Source: Colwellia sp.
GTDB lineage: Bacteria; Pseudomonadota; Gammaproteobacteria; Enterobacterales; Alteromonadaceae
DNA length: 35,766 nt
Assembly: GCA_026196955.1 (NCBI GenBank)
Contig: JAPHTO010000042.1
Coordinates: forward strand, 1-35,766
Direction: 5' to 3'
The notes beneath the pieces are model-generated. The model did not search any database. It had not been told where the DNA came from and was given only the letters and a program-made list of their open reading frames with translations. Positions 16,312-24,509 of this stretch are shown one piece after another. Made by a program: the position numbers and the translations under genes. The first letter of the stretch is position 1. Every line of letters starts with the position of its first letter.

Positions 16312-17210
16312 TAATGCACGCCATTTTCTTGCTGAGCTAATTTTTCATGTAATTCTAATAAAATAGATTTCATGACTAAAAGGTTGTCTTTGCCAAGGCG
16401 AAGTAGAAGCTTGTCACTCTCTGGTAAAGACTCTAGGCTAGGATCTGAAAATTGATACATAACACTAGGCCTAACTAGGGTCATTGATGATTTAACAGGT
16501 AATTCCATATCTAAAACACGTGTAATTGCGTCTTGCAAGGTTTGAGTAAAGTCTTCATCACCGTAGCCAAGTTCACTGTATGCCTCATCAATTAAAGGTT
16601 TAACTTCAAAATACCACTGAACCAAACTTTCACTGTCCATTGAGCGCATTAAATCAACGTACAAACTAAACCGCCTTGTTGAGCTTTCATTCCATTGCCA
16701 TATTTCTTGGTTATTTTGTTGAGTAACATTTTCTAACTGAGGAGCAAACTTACTTTTAGGTTGAGTAAAAGGACTATGCTCATAAGCAACAATACCTTGA
16801 GCAAAATTATCAGTAAAAACAACAAAGCGCCTGATCATGTCTTCATCAATCACTAACTTTAGTAGCTCTTTACGCCAAGTCATTTCAGGCAGTTTGATCT
16901 TCAACCACTCATCACTTTCATCTAACGATGGTAGCACAGGCTCAACAACTTCCGGCACAACCTCAACAACCTCTTCTACTGGCTCTTCAATAACGGGCTC
17001 AGGTATGACCTCAGGTATTTCAACAACAGGCTCAATAACAGGCGTTACAGGAGCCACTTGAACAGGCACTTCTTTTTCGCCAGTAAATTGCCATGCGACA
17101 CCAATACCAATAATGACGACAATAATAAAAGCGATGAATGACCAAGACACAGAGTTTTGCGTTGTTTGTGCTGTTTGCTCATCTTGTTGAGTTGCGTTTG
17201 AATTTTCCAT
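16311..17210 (-). CDS. DUF3014 family membrane-anchored protein
   Basis: A 299-residue protein. A polar N-terminus is followed by one membrane helix (about residues 24-43, WSFIAFIIVVIIGIGVAW), then a Val/Pro/Glu-rich linker with repeated PV-EP-EE units (about 50-95), then the DUF3014 domain (about 100-299) with LPEMTWRKELLKLVIDEDMIRRFVVFTDNFAQG and the C-terminal GKDNLLVMKSILLELHE. The topology is single-pass with the domain in the periplasm. Function is unknown. The ATG at 17210 is used because AGGTGA lies five bases ahead; the GTG at 17216 is part of that site. Its stop overlaps the start of the acyltransferase gene, so the two are cotranscribed and perhaps linked to envelope lipid handling (inference). 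Confidence 0.85.
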   Translation of the reverse strand: MENSNATQQDEQTAQTTQNSVSWSFIAFIIVVIIGIGVAWQFTGEKEVPVQVAPVTPVIEPVVEIPEVIPEPVIEEPVEEVVEVVPEVVEPVLPSLDESDEWLKIKLPEMTWRKELLKLVIDEDMIRRFVVFTDNFAQGIVAYEHSPFTQPKSKFAPQLENVTQQNNQEIWQWNESSTRRFSLYVDLMRSMDSESLVQWYFEVKPLIDEAYSELGYGDEDFTQTLQDAITRVLDMELPVKSSMTLVRPSVMYQFSDPSLESLPESDKLLLRLGKDNLLVMKSILLELHEKLAQQENGVH

Positions 17211-17269
17211 GATCACCTGTGCGTTATAAACTTGGCTTTTAAAGCCTTACTATTTTTTGAATGACGTTA

Positions 17270-18160
17270 TTATTCTGGCATCAGCATATGATTTTTTTGC
17301 TGCGCTAATTGTTTTAAATATTGCCACACTGTATTCACTTGTGACAACCGTTTCGATTCAGGATGAGTAACTAAATAAAAACTGCGTAATAATTTTATTT
17401 CATTAATACATAACTTGACTAAGCTAGCATCTTGCTCGGCCAAAAAGCAAGGTAAAATACCAATACCTAGGCCACTTTTAATTGCACTGTATTGGCTTGT
17501 AATACTAGTACTTTGAAAACTTGGCGCAATATCTGTGCTGAGATCTTTTACGTAAGATAATTGTTCCGTAAACAAAAGGTTATCAACATAGCTTACCCAC
17601 TGGTGTTGGGCTAATTGTTCAAACTTAACTTCATGGGCTAATGTTTTTAAATAACTCTCATGACCATAAAGTTGTAATTGGTAATCACAAAGTTTGCTAA
17701 TAATCGTTGAGGTATTTTTAGGCTTTTCCACAGCAATAGCGATATCCGCTTCATTACGACTAATTTTTACATCACGGGCAAAGTGCACGAGCTCTATTTG
17801 AATATTGGGAAAGTTTTGCTTAAGTTGAGCTAGGTGGGGAGCAATAAAAAAACTACCAAAAGCTTCCGTAACTCCTATCCTCACACGGCCACTGTTAAGG
17901 CTTTTTTGTACTTTAATATCACTAAACGCCTGACAAGCATCAAGCTCCATCCGTCTGGCATATTGCAATAATTTATCACCGTCATGGGTCAAGACATGAC
18001 CATCAACGGTTCTGTCAAAAAGCTTAGTCGCAAGGCTTTCTTCAAGCTTGTGAAGCCGCCTTGATAATGTTGATGCATCAATAGCCAATCGTTTAGCAGC
18101 AGTCGATAATCGAGTACTACGTGCGACTTCTAAAAATATTTTAATATCGTCCCAATTCAT
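17270..18160 (-). CDS. LysR-type transcriptional regulator
   Basis: A 296-residue regulator with the N-terminal winged helix-turn-helix (about residues 1-60: IKIFLEVARSTRLSTAAKRLAIDASTLSRRLHKLEESLATKLFDR) and a C-terminal periplasmic-binding-like sensor domain (about 90-290). The start MNWDDIKIF is the usual LysR beginning; a longer in-frame ATG 16 codons upstream gives an atypical Cys-rich leader and lies inside the predicted operator, so it was rejected. It is divergent from mmsA, and a palindromic operator lies between the two, so it most likely controls mmsA and itself. The residue pattern DASTLSRRLHKLE in the recognition helix places it in the short-HTH 'D-x-STLSRR' subgroup. The inducer is unknown; an intermediate of valine or propionate-type catabolism is a guess from the neighbour. 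Confidence 0.9.
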   Translation of the reverse strand: MNWDDIKIFLEVARSTRLSTAAKRLAIDASTLSRRLHKLEESLATKLFDRTVDGHVLTHDGDKLLQYARRMELDACQAFSDIKVQKSLNSGRVRIGVTEAFGSFFIAPHLAQLKQNFPNIQIELVHFARDVKISRNEADIAIAVEKPKNTSTIISKLCDYQLQLYGHESYLKTLAHEVKFEQLAQHQWVSYVDNLLFTEQLSYVKDLSTDIAPSFQSTSITSQYSAIKSGLGIGILPCFLAEQDASLVKLCINEIKLLRSFYLVTHPESKRLSQVNTVWQYLKQLAQQKNHMLMPE

Positions 18161-18185
18161 AACGATAGTGTAACAATGACAAACA

Positions 18186-18227
18186 CGTATTGCAAAAACA
18201 CAATGCATGTTGCATTTTTGCGTATTG
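18186..18227. promoter_or_regulatory. Nested palindromic operator between LysR gene and mmsA
   Basis: The core is AATGCA-TGT-TGCATT (18202-18216), a perfect 6-bp inverted repeat. It is nested inside a second inverted repeat, GCAAAAA (18192-18198) and TTTTTGC (18215-18221). CGTATTG also occurs twice, at 18186-18192 and 18221-18227, 35 bp apart. It lies 26 bp upstream of the LysR start and about 90 bp upstream of mmsA, as expected for a LysR regulator binding its divergent promoter region. Confidence 0.6.
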
Positions 18228-18316
18228 TTCTCTAGGCAATTAACACCTATTTTAGTAACAACGGTAATAATTCAAAATTATTTTCAAGCTTTCGCTACTC
18301 TATAAAAAGGCTCGCT

Positions 18317-19819
18317 ATGACTATTAAAGAAATTCCATTGATTATCAATGGTGAAAAAGTTCGTTCAACTACTGATACTTGGTTAGATGTATTAAACCCC
18401 GCGACTCAAGAAGTAGTTGCCCGTGTTCCAATGGCAACAAAAGAAGAAGTTGCAGCCGCTGTTGCCAGCGCGGAAGAAGCATTTAAAACATGGTCTAAAG
18501 TATCACTGACTAACCGCATGCGCATCATGCTTACTTTTCAGCAGTTAGTGAGGGAGCATACCAAAGAATTAGCAGAATTAGTGACCTTAGAGCATGGCAA
18601 AACTTTACCTGATGCTGAAGGTGAAGTGGGTCGTTCATTAGAAGCCATTGAGAATGCTTGCTCAATTACCCGTTTACAATTAGGTGATATGGCTAATAAC
18701 GCTGCAACAGGTGTTGATACTTATACATTAAACAAACCACTCGGTGTTGGTGTCGGTATAACGGCATTTAATTTCCCATTAATGTTACCGTCTTTCATGT
18801 TCCCGCCTGCCCTAGCGTGTGGTAACACTTTTGTTTTAAAACCATCAGAGCAAGATCCATCCTCAACGATTTTACTTGTTGAATTAGCGCTTAAAGCAGG
18901 TATTCCACCAGGTGTACTAAACGTCGTTCATGGTGGCCCTGACGTGGTTAATCAATTAATTGAAGCCGATGCGGTAAAAGCCGTTTCTTTTATTGGCTCT
19001 ACTGGTGTTGGTACTCATGTTTATAACCATGCCAGCAAGCACGGTAAACGCGCACAAGCAATGATGGGCGCTAAAAACCATATGGTTATTATGCCTGATG
19101 CCAATAAAGACAGAGCAATTAATGACTTATTAGGCTCTGCATTTGGCGCCGCTGGTCAACGCTGTATGGCTAATCCTGTCACTATTTTAGTCGGTGAAAC
19201 TCGTAACTGGTTACCTGAAATTGTTGAACGTGCTAAACAAATGAAAGTGGGTCCTGGAAGCCAACGTGATGCTGATTTAGGCCCTGTTGTATCACCACAA
19301 GCTAAAGCGCGTATTATCAGCCTTTTAGACTCTGGTGTAGAGCAAGGTGCTACGTTATTGGTTGATGGTAGAAATTGCCAAGTCGAAGGTTATCCTAACG
19401 GTAACTTTGTTGGGCCAACATTATTCACTGATGTGAAAACGGATATGGATATTTACACGCAAGAAATTTTTGGTCCAGCATTGTGTGTTTTAGAAGCTGA
19501 GACACTGGATGAAGCTATCGAGATCATTAATGCAAATCCAAATGGTAACGGTACCTCTTTATTTACTTCTTCTGGCTGGGCTGCTCGTAAATTTGAAAAT
19601 GATATTGACGTTGGTCAAGTAGGTATTAATGTACCAATTCCTGTACCCGTTGCCTATTTTAGCTTTACCGGCTCACGTGGCTCTAAATTAGGTGATCTCG
19701 GTCCTAACGGTAAGCAAGTAATAAGCTTTTGGACTTACACTAAATCGGTAACCGCCCGTTGGTTTGAACCAGATCATCAAGATGGAACGGCGATTCACAC
19801 GACCATTAGTATGAAGTAA
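18317..19819 (+). CDS. mmsA: CoA-acylating methylmalonate-semialdehyde dehydrogenase
   Basis: A 500-residue cytosolic aldehyde dehydrogenase that converts (methyl)malonate semialdehyde, NAD+ and CoA to propionyl- or acetyl-CoA plus CO2, in valine, myo-inositol or beta-alanine breakdown. Signs: the ALDH fold with [35 protein letters not shown], the nucleotide loop [13 protein letters not shown], and the catalytic Cys283 in [12 protein letters not shown]. The general-base Glu of hydrolytic aldehyde dehydrogenases is replaced by Asn in MGAKNHMV, which marks the CoA-acylating MmsA/IolA branch. The length is typical. The ATG has AAAGG ahead. It is a single plus-strand gene divergent from a LysR regulator, without the mmsB and acyl-CoA dehydrogenase genes usually beside it, so the rest of the pathway must lie elsewhere. 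Confidence 0.94.
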   Translation: MTIKEIPLIINGEKVRSTTDTWLDVLNPATQEVVARVPMATKEEVAAAVASAEEAFKTWSKVSLTNRMRIMLTFQQLVREHTKELAELVTLEHGKTLPDAEGEVGRSLEAIENACSITRLQLGDMANNAATGVDTYTLNKPLGVGVGITAFNFPLMLPSFMFPPALACGNTFVLKPSEQDPSSTILLVELALKAGIPPGVLNVVHGGPDVVNQLIEADAVKAVSFIGSTGVGTHVYNHASKHGKRAQAMMGAKNHMVIMPDANKDRAINDLLGSAFGAAGQRCMANPVTILVGETRNWLPEIVERAKQMKVGPGSQRDADLGPVVSPQAKARIISLLDSGVEQGATLLVDGRNCQVEGYPNGNFVGPTLFTDVKTDMDIYTQEIFGPALCVLEAETLDEAIEIINANPNGNGTSLFTSSGWAARKFENDIDVGQVGINVPIPVPVAYFSFTGSRGSKLGDLGPNGKQVISFWTYTKSVTARWFEPDHQDGTAIHTTISMK

Positions 19820-19855
19820 AATTATAGTGCGCACTCTCTGTACGCACGATAAAGA

Positions 19856-19903
19856 AAATAGCAACAAGTGATGAAGTCAACGCTTTTAAACTTGTTGCTA
19901 TTT
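19856..19903. terminator. Hairpin between convergent mmsA and DTW-protein genes
   Basis: A perfect 14-bp inverted repeat (AAATAGCAACAAGT and ACTTGTTGCTATTT) around a 20-nt spacer. It sits between two converging genes and is AT-rich at the stem base on both sides, so it may end transcription from both directions. The arms share AACAAGTGAT with the repeat at 22081-22116. Confidence 0.6.
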
Positions 19904-19923
19904 AAACCATTTCGTTAATAGCT

Positions 19924-20718
19924 TTAAATTTTTTCTTTTTTAAATCGTTGGTAATTTTCAATCGCCTCAGGGTTACCTTTATTGCGTTGACAAACACTTT
20001 TTTGATATTGAAAATTAAAAACGTCAAACCATAAGTCAAGTAAGTGAGCATTATCATGCTCCCCAAACATTGCTAATACTCTTGCCCCTACTTCAGCCGT
20101 AGAAAATTGATGGGCTAATTCTGTTTTTCTTACCGTATAACGTGAGTTTTCTCCAACCGGAGAATATGCTGCATCCACCATGTTGCTTTGAGTTAAGCAG
20201 CTTTCAGTAAATACCTTAGGATCGAAGGATACCATTGGAAACTTATCCAAATAAGGACTTTTTCTAAACATTTTCTTTGCTTCACGCCAACTACCATCGA
20301 GCATAATAAAAAGTGGCCTTTTTCCTAGCTCGCATTTTACCGCTTTACTTTCTACTCGCCGCCCTAGCTGCGCATATTCTTGTGGGAATACTACAAAGGG
20401 CTGCCACTGCTCATCATCTAGCACGGCTTGTAACTCATCATTTTTGGTGGTTCGAGACCATAGAAAGGCATAAGTATCAGGGATTAAATCAGCAATTAAC
20501 TTTCCTGTATTGCTAGGCTTAAGTACTTCAGTGTCGTACATCAATAGTAAAAAGCCTGCATTGCTTTTCAGCTCGTTCGCTTTTGGCGCGATTGAGCAAA
20601 TACAGTATTGTTTAGACAGTTGGCATAAAGAACAACGAATAACTCTCTGCCCTCTAGCTTTATAAGTCGTTGTACTAAGACTTTTACGAAAATGATGAAG
20701 TTGATGAACGGCGTGCAT
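19924..20718 (-). CDS. DTW domain protein, tRNA-uridine aminocarboxypropyltransferase-like
   Basis: A 264-residue protein of the DTW/TDD family. A Cys cluster at the N-terminus, RCSLCQLSKQYCIC (about residues 28-41), can bind metal. The diagnostic DxSWREAKKMFRKSPYL motif (LDGSWREAKK, about 140-150) and a later SRYTVRKTE motif are present. Characterised members (E. coli YfiP/TapT) transfer the 3-amino-3-carboxypropyl group of SAM to U47 of tRNAs, forming acp3U. It is somewhat longer than TapT, mainly at the N-terminus. No strong ribosome-binding site precedes the ATG, so the start is uncertain; an internal ATG is not available before the Cys cluster. Probably monocistronic, bounded by a terminator at 20746 upstream. 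Confidence 0.84.
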   Translation of the reverse strand: MHAVHQLHHFRKSLSTTTYKARGQRVIRCSLCQLSKQYCICSIAPKANELKSNAGFLLLMYDTEVLKPSNTGKLIADLIPDTYAFLWSRTTKNDELQAVLDDEQWQPFVVFPQEYAQLGRRVESKAVKCELGKRPLFIMLDGSWREAKKMFRKSPYLDKFPMVSFDPKVFTESCLTQSNMVDAAYSPVGENSRYTVRKTELAHQFSTAEVGARVLAMFGEHDNAHLLDLWFDVFNFQYQKSVCQRNKGNPEAIENYQRFKKEKI

Positions 20719-20745
20719 GAGAAACCAATAAACTTAAAAGAAAAA

Positions 20746-20771
20746 GCTCAACAATAATAACATTGTCGAGC
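20746..20771 (-). terminator. Intrinsic terminator of the yggN-like gene
   Basis: On the minus strand GCTCGACAAT pairs with ATTGTTGAGC (10 bp, one G-U pair), followed by TTTTTCTTTT. A second inverted repeat without a T-run, ACTAAACT/AGTTTAGT at 20813-20839, lies directly after the stop codon. Confidence 0.8.
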
Positions 20772-20840
20772 CTTGTTATATATTTTTACTTGAGGCTTAT
20801 ACAACTTAACTTACTAAACTTCACACAGGTGAGTTTAGTG

Positions 20841-21686
20841 TTACATAGCACTTTTGTCGTCTTTATGACTAGCTCGCTCATTGTAACGTGCTGAAATCAC
20901 GTTAATATCAGCAAGCGATTCAATATTATTTTGCAATTGCTCTTCGAGCTGATCAATTTTAACCGCTGAAAGGCACAGTTGCTCAGCTTTATGTTCAATT
21001 TTTTCTGCTCGAGATTCCATTTCATGTTCAATGCTTTCGCCAAAATTTTCCATGCGCGTTTCAAAAGCGTCACTATCACCGCCTGAGAATATCATTTCTT
21101 GACCAACGGCTACCATGATACTTCCCATCGAACTCATCACTGCTTTTTCTACTGCCGATTCGATGCGTTGCTCAAAATCGTCTCCAAGCAAGTCATTATT
21201 TTTAAGGCCATCTTCACCGATAGTAAAGCCATGCTCAAGTGTAAAGCGTGTTGAAACTTCATCACGAAGGTTTGTTAGCTCACGAGTTAAATCAGCACTA
21301 ACATCATTTCCCTCGCCTAATAGCTCATTAAAAGCCAAATTTACTCCCTCTACAGCCAAATCTACACCTTCAATAGCAACAGTTCTTACTTCAGGCACCA
21401 TGGCTTTAATACTTGCTGAATATTGACTCACCAAAGCTTGCTGCTCATCGTTTAAATCAACTGCTTGTCCCGCGACAAATAAAGATTCATCGTTATCTAT
21501 TCTATATAAAATATCTTTGTTTTTTTCGTTGAAAAACTCGATGCTATTCTTGCTAATATTAACCCCTGCTTCTAACTCAACATCGCAAGAGTTATGTGCC
21601 ATGACACTGGCTGAAGATAATGTTGCCAATAAAGTCACCGCTAACAGTGATTTTTTGAAGGTATTAGGTGTTTGTTTAGCTTTCAT
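20841..21686 (-). CDS. DUF2884 / YggN-like periplasmic protein
   Basis: A 281-residue exported protein. The signal peptide is about residues 1-30 (KSLLAVTLLATLSSASVMA, cleavage before HNSCD). The mature protein has the DUF2884/YggN pattern: CDVELEAGVNISKNSIEF at the start, a central helical region with VEGVNLAFNELLGEG, and a C-terminal part with QLCLSAVKIDQLEEQLQNNI. Two cysteines (CDVE and QLCLS) are likely disulfide-bonded. Function is unknown in the family. A good AAGGAAAG ribosome-binding site precedes the ATG. It is a single gene with its own terminator. Confidence 0.88.
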   Translation of the reverse strand: MKAKQTPNTFKKSLLAVTLLATLSSASVMAHNSCDVELEAGVNISKNSIEFFNEKNKDILYRIDNDESLFVAGQAVDLNDEQQALVSQYSASIKAMVPEVRTVAIEGVDLAVEGVNLAFNELLGEGNDVSADLTRELTNLRDEVSTRFTLEHGFTIGEDGLKNNDLLGDDFEQRIESAVEKAVMSSMGSIMVAVGQEMIFSGGDSDAFETRMENFGESIEHEMESRAEKIEHKAEQLCLSAVKIDQLEEQLQNNIESLADINVISARYNERASHKDDKSAM

Positions 21687-22170
21687 TGCGCTTTCCTTGT
21701 TGTTAATCTTTTATGTTATCGCTATCACTCATAGAAATTCAATAGCCGTTGTTACAATCGTAATAGTTACAAAAGCGATGCCAACTTTATTTCCCTTTAA
21801 TTTCAATGCAATAGCAAAACACTCTTATTATCCAAACAAAGCTATTGTTATTTTTTAGTAAAATTTACCAAATAGTAGTGCATTATTTATAGTACAACGA
21901 GGAGTATCAATTTTGCATTTCAAATAAACATGGTTGCAAGGCTGACATTTTAAAAGCAATAAACCGCCTCGATTCATCGGTGTATGTAAATAGACGCGTA
22001 ATACATACAGCGATTATGGGGCTGCTTTTATTGCTAGTTGGTAATTTTACTGATTAGAAGGTAGTGACGATGTCGTCATAACAACAAGTGATTGTTTTTC
22101 ACAAAGCACTTGTTGTAGAAATCATTGCAGGTATTGCTCAAGTAAAAAATTAATTCAGGATAATTACTCG
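21687..22170. other. 484-bp intergenic region with an orphan open frame
   Basis: The region holds the upstream sequence of the yggN-like gene and a plus-strand frame, 21893-22057, open for 54 sense codons after an upstream TAG. It reads CISNKHGCKADILKAINRLD then a basic and hydrophobic end. GAGGAG at 21899-21904 resembles a ribosome-binding site, but the only candidate near it is ATT at 21917; the first ATG leaves 13 codons. It could be a decayed gene or a gene with a non-standard start. A perfect hairpin lies at 22081-22116. No RNA family was recognised. Confidence 0.35.
22081..22116. repeat. Perfect inverted repeat downstream of dbpA
   Basis: ACAACAAGTG (22081-22090) and CACTTGTTGT (22107-22116) form a perfect 10-bp stem with a 16-nt loop, 55 bp after the dbpA stop. 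It lacks a T-run on either strand, so terminator function is doubtful. The arm sequence AACAAGTGAT recurs in the hairpin at 19856-19903. Confidence 0.5.
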
Positions 22171-23589
22171 CTAAACAGCTAGATAACGTACCTTAAAACT
22201 TCTCCCTTTCATTTTGCCCTTGGAAAGTTTTTCTAAGGCTAATTTTAGTGCTTTTTTATTAACAGCAACATAGGCTTTATTATCAAGCACATTGATTTTA
22301 CCAACATCAGCCCCCTTGATCGCACTACTACCTTTTGCAGTTAACGCACCTAAAATATCACCAGGACGTACCTTTTGTTTCTTACCACCGTCTATTTGAA
22401 TAGTCGCCATTTTTGCTTGTAACCTTGGCTTAGCAAGAATGTCACTTGCCGGTAATAGCTCAGCTTTAATGGTTTGATCTAACTCATCTTCAAGCAAACC
22501 AACTTTGTAACTTTCCTTATCACTATAAATTGATAATGCTATACCTGAGCTACCCGCACGCCCTGTTCTACCAATACGATGAATATGCACTTCGCTATCA
22601 TGAGCAATGTGATAGTTAATCACCACATCGAGCGAATCAATATCTAAACCTCGTGCAGCAACATCAGTTGCCACTAATATTGCAACACTCTTATTGGCAA
22701 ACCTGAGTAAGGTTTGATCTCTGTCTCTTTGCTCTAAATCACCATGCAAAGCGAGTACACTAAAACCATCATTGTGTAAGCTTTGACATACCGCTTGGGT
22801 TTCCTTTTTGGTATTACAAAAGATCACTGTTGATTCAACTGGGTTTGCCATCAGTAATAAGCGTGTCGCTTCAAACCTTTCCTCATCGTCAGCAACATGA
22901 TAAAAATGCTGATTGATATTACTTTTATCTTCACTCGCACTCACTTTAATTAGCGTGGGCTCTGTCATGATGCTTTCGCTAATAGCTTTAATTTGCTTTG
23001 GAAAAGTAGCACTGAATAACAGTGTTTGGCGATCGACGGGAGTACGGTCAATAATATTATCAAGCGCCGCTTCAAAGCCCATCTCTAACATGCGATCGGC
23101 TTCATCGAGTATCAGTAAGTTTAAATCATCAAGCTTTAATGTGCCTTTAATCACGTGCTCTTCAATACGACCAGGCGTACCAACAATAATATGAGCACCA
23201 TGCTCTAATGAGCCAATTTGCGGGCCAAAAGGCGTACCGCCACATAACGTAAGCACTTTTATATTATGTATTGCTCGCGCTAATTTACGTATTTCTTTAG
23301 CAACTTGATCTGCTAACTCTCTTGTTGGGCAAAGTATCATGGATTGAATACGAAAACGCTTTACTTGCAACTTTTCTAATAGTGCTAAACCAAAAGCAGC
23401 CGTTTTTCCTGAGCCTGTTTTACCTTGAGCAATGACATCTTTTCCCGCTAACATTTCAGGTAAGCTTTGCGCTTGAATGGGTGTCATTTTTTCATAACCC
23501 AGCGAAGATAAATTTTTCAGCAATTCTGGCGTTAAATTCAATGATGAAAATGCTTGATTATTGTTGGGGGTATTAGTTGACTCGTGCAA
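22171..23589 (-). CDS. dbpA: ATP-dependent RNA helicase DbpA
   Basis: A DEAD-box helicase of about 472 residues. Motifs in order: Q motif (FSSLNLTPELL... TPIQAQSLP), motif I AQGKTGSGKT, Ia PTRELADQ, GG and TPGR, motif II DEAD, motif III SAT, and motif VI HIHRIGRTGR. The C-terminal 75 residues (about MATIQIDGGKKQKVRPGDILGALT... SFKVRYLAV) form the DbpA-type RNA-binding domain that recognises 23S rRNA hairpin 92, so it acts in large-subunit assembly. LCGGTPFGPQ is also typical of DbpA. The TTG at 23589 with AGAGG eight bases upstream is taken as start; the longest frame starts at an ATG (23673) but adds 28 residues with no counterpart in DbpA. It is divergent from the small membrane protein gene at 23697. 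Confidence 0.93.
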   Translation of the reverse strand: MHESTNTPNNNQAFSSLNLTPELLKNLSSLGYEKMTPIQAQSLPEMLAGKDVIAQGKTGSGKTAAFGLALLEKLQVKRFRIQSMILCPTRELADQVAKEIRKLARAIHNIKVLTLCGGTPFGPQIGSLEHGAHIIVGTPGRIEEHVIKGTLKLDDLNLLILDEADRMLEMGFEAALDNIIDRTPVDRQTLLFSATFPKQIKAISESIMTEPTLIKVSASEDKSNINQHFYHVADDEERFEATRLLLMANPVESTVIFCNTKKETQAVCQSLHNDGFSVLALHGDLEQRDRDQTLLRFANKSVAILVATDVAARGLDIDSLDVVINYHIAHDSEVHIHRIGRTGRAGSSGIALSIYSDKESYKVGLLEDELDQTIKAELLPASDILAKPRLQAKMATIQIDGGKKQKVRPGDILGALTAKGSSAIKGADVGKINVLDNKAYVAVNKKALKLALEKLSKGKMKGRSFKVRYLAV

Positions 23590-23696
23590 GGTGACGACCT
23601 CTGATAGTAGCAAATGGTTTGATAAAAAACTTTCATGAGAAAGTGATTGCGCGCATAATAACAGCAAATCCACGCTAGCCCTAATTTAAACTGAAG

Positions 23697-24116
23697 ATGA
23701 CGCATAAACTTGCTGCTGATTTTGCCAGTGAATGGCAAACACTACATCACAGTCATGAAAAATATGAGCATTTTGCTTTGTTAATCAAGCTGTTTGCTGT
23801 TGCTTTAACACTGATAGCTTTCATGTTCACCCTATCCACGTTATTAATATTGTCTTTACTGGCTGTTTTATGGCTTCAAGAAGGAATATGGAAAACTTTT
23901 CAAGCAAGAGCCAGTGAGCGAATTGAATATATTGAACAAGCTCTCTGTAAACAACAAACAAGTGAACACCAAGCTTTTGCGTTTCAGTTTTACAGCCAAT
24001 GGACAGATAATCGTCCTGCAACAAGAGCATTGATGACTAGCTATATTAACAATGCTTTAAAGCCAACAGTTATCTACCCATACTTACCTTTAATGCTAGT
24101 GGTGTTATTCAGTTAG
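23697..24116 (+). CDS. Hypothetical small membrane protein
   Basis: A 139-residue protein with one long hydrophobic stretch that can form two membrane helices (about residues 26-62, LLIKLFAVALTLIAFMFTL and LLILSLLAVLWLQ). A polar helical region follows, containing EGIWKTFQARASERIEYIEQAL, and a conserved-looking C-terminal part (FYSQWTDNRPATRALMTSYI) ends in another hydrophobic tail (YPYLPLMLVVLFS). I do not recognise the family. The ATG follows only a weak GAAG. It is divergent from dbpA and 24 bp ahead of the DUF2986 gene in the same direction, so those two may be cotranscribed. Coding is supported by length and a coherent topology. Confidence 0.65.
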   Translation: MTHKLAADFASEWQTLHHSHEKYEHFALLIKLFAVALTLIAFMFTLSTLLILSLLAVLWLQEGIWKTFQARASERIEYIEQALCKQQTSEHQAFAFQFYSQWTDNRPATRALMTSYINNALKPTVIYPYLPLMLVVLFS

Positions 24117-24140
24117 CGAGAAAATAAGAAGCCTCAAACA

Positions 24141-24302
24141 ATGAACAGAAAGAAAAAAATTAACGAAACCTTGAAAAAAAAGCAGAAAAAGGCCAATGCA
24201 AAATTACATAAAAGTAATAAGCCCCGCTATATATCAAAAGCAGAGCGAGTGAAAATAGAGCAAGACTCAAACCAAGAAAACAAACAAGCAAGTGAAGAAT
24301 AA
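24141..24302 (+). CDS. DUF2986 family small basic protein
   Basis: A 53-residue, strongly basic protein. The N-terminal half, with MNRKKKIN then LKKKQKKANAKLHKSNKPRYISKAER, is the conserved DUF2986 segment found in short proteins of marine gammaproteobacteria; the tail is acidic and Gln/Asn-rich. Function is unknown; the charge suggests nucleic-acid or ribosome contact, which is only a guess. It starts 24 bp after the preceding plus-strand gene. The ribosome-binding site is weak (AAGAAG). Confidence 0.82.
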   Translation: MNRKKKINETLKKKQKKANAKLHKSNKPRYISKAERVKIEQDSNQENKQASEE

Positions 24303-24446
24303 AAGTACCTGCAATGCTTAATAATGAAATGCACAGACTGCCAACAATTGCGTTTTCACTACCTATCCTTTCTAGAGTAATATCATAGCTAAATAGCTAC
24401 TTTTAACTGACGTTAAACCTACAGGTCATTGAAGGTGAAATAAAAA

Positions 24447-24472
24447 TGGCTGTTTACATGAATAAACAGCCA
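24447..24472 (-). terminator. Intrinsic terminator of the RND efflux operon
   Basis: A perfect 10-bp stem TGGCTGTTTA/TAAACAGCCA with a 6-nt loop, followed on the minus strand by TTTTTATTT. It lies 37 bp past the permease stop codon. Confidence 0.9.
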
Positions 24473-24509
24473 CCAATAACGCTATGTCAATCCTACCTTA
24501 TATTTCGAT

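Noticed and set aside
16837-17061. Ser/Thr/Gly-rich plus-strand frame
   Set aside because: It is the reverse complement of the Val/Pro/Glu repeat linker in the DUF3014 protein.
23590-23673. 28-residue N-terminal extension of DbpA
   Set aside because: DbpA proteins begin close to the Q motif, and a TTG with AGAGG upstream at 23589 fits better.
24303-24446. Gene in the gap between DUF2986 and the RND terminator
   Set aside because: No open frame with a start and ribosome-binding site of useful length was found.
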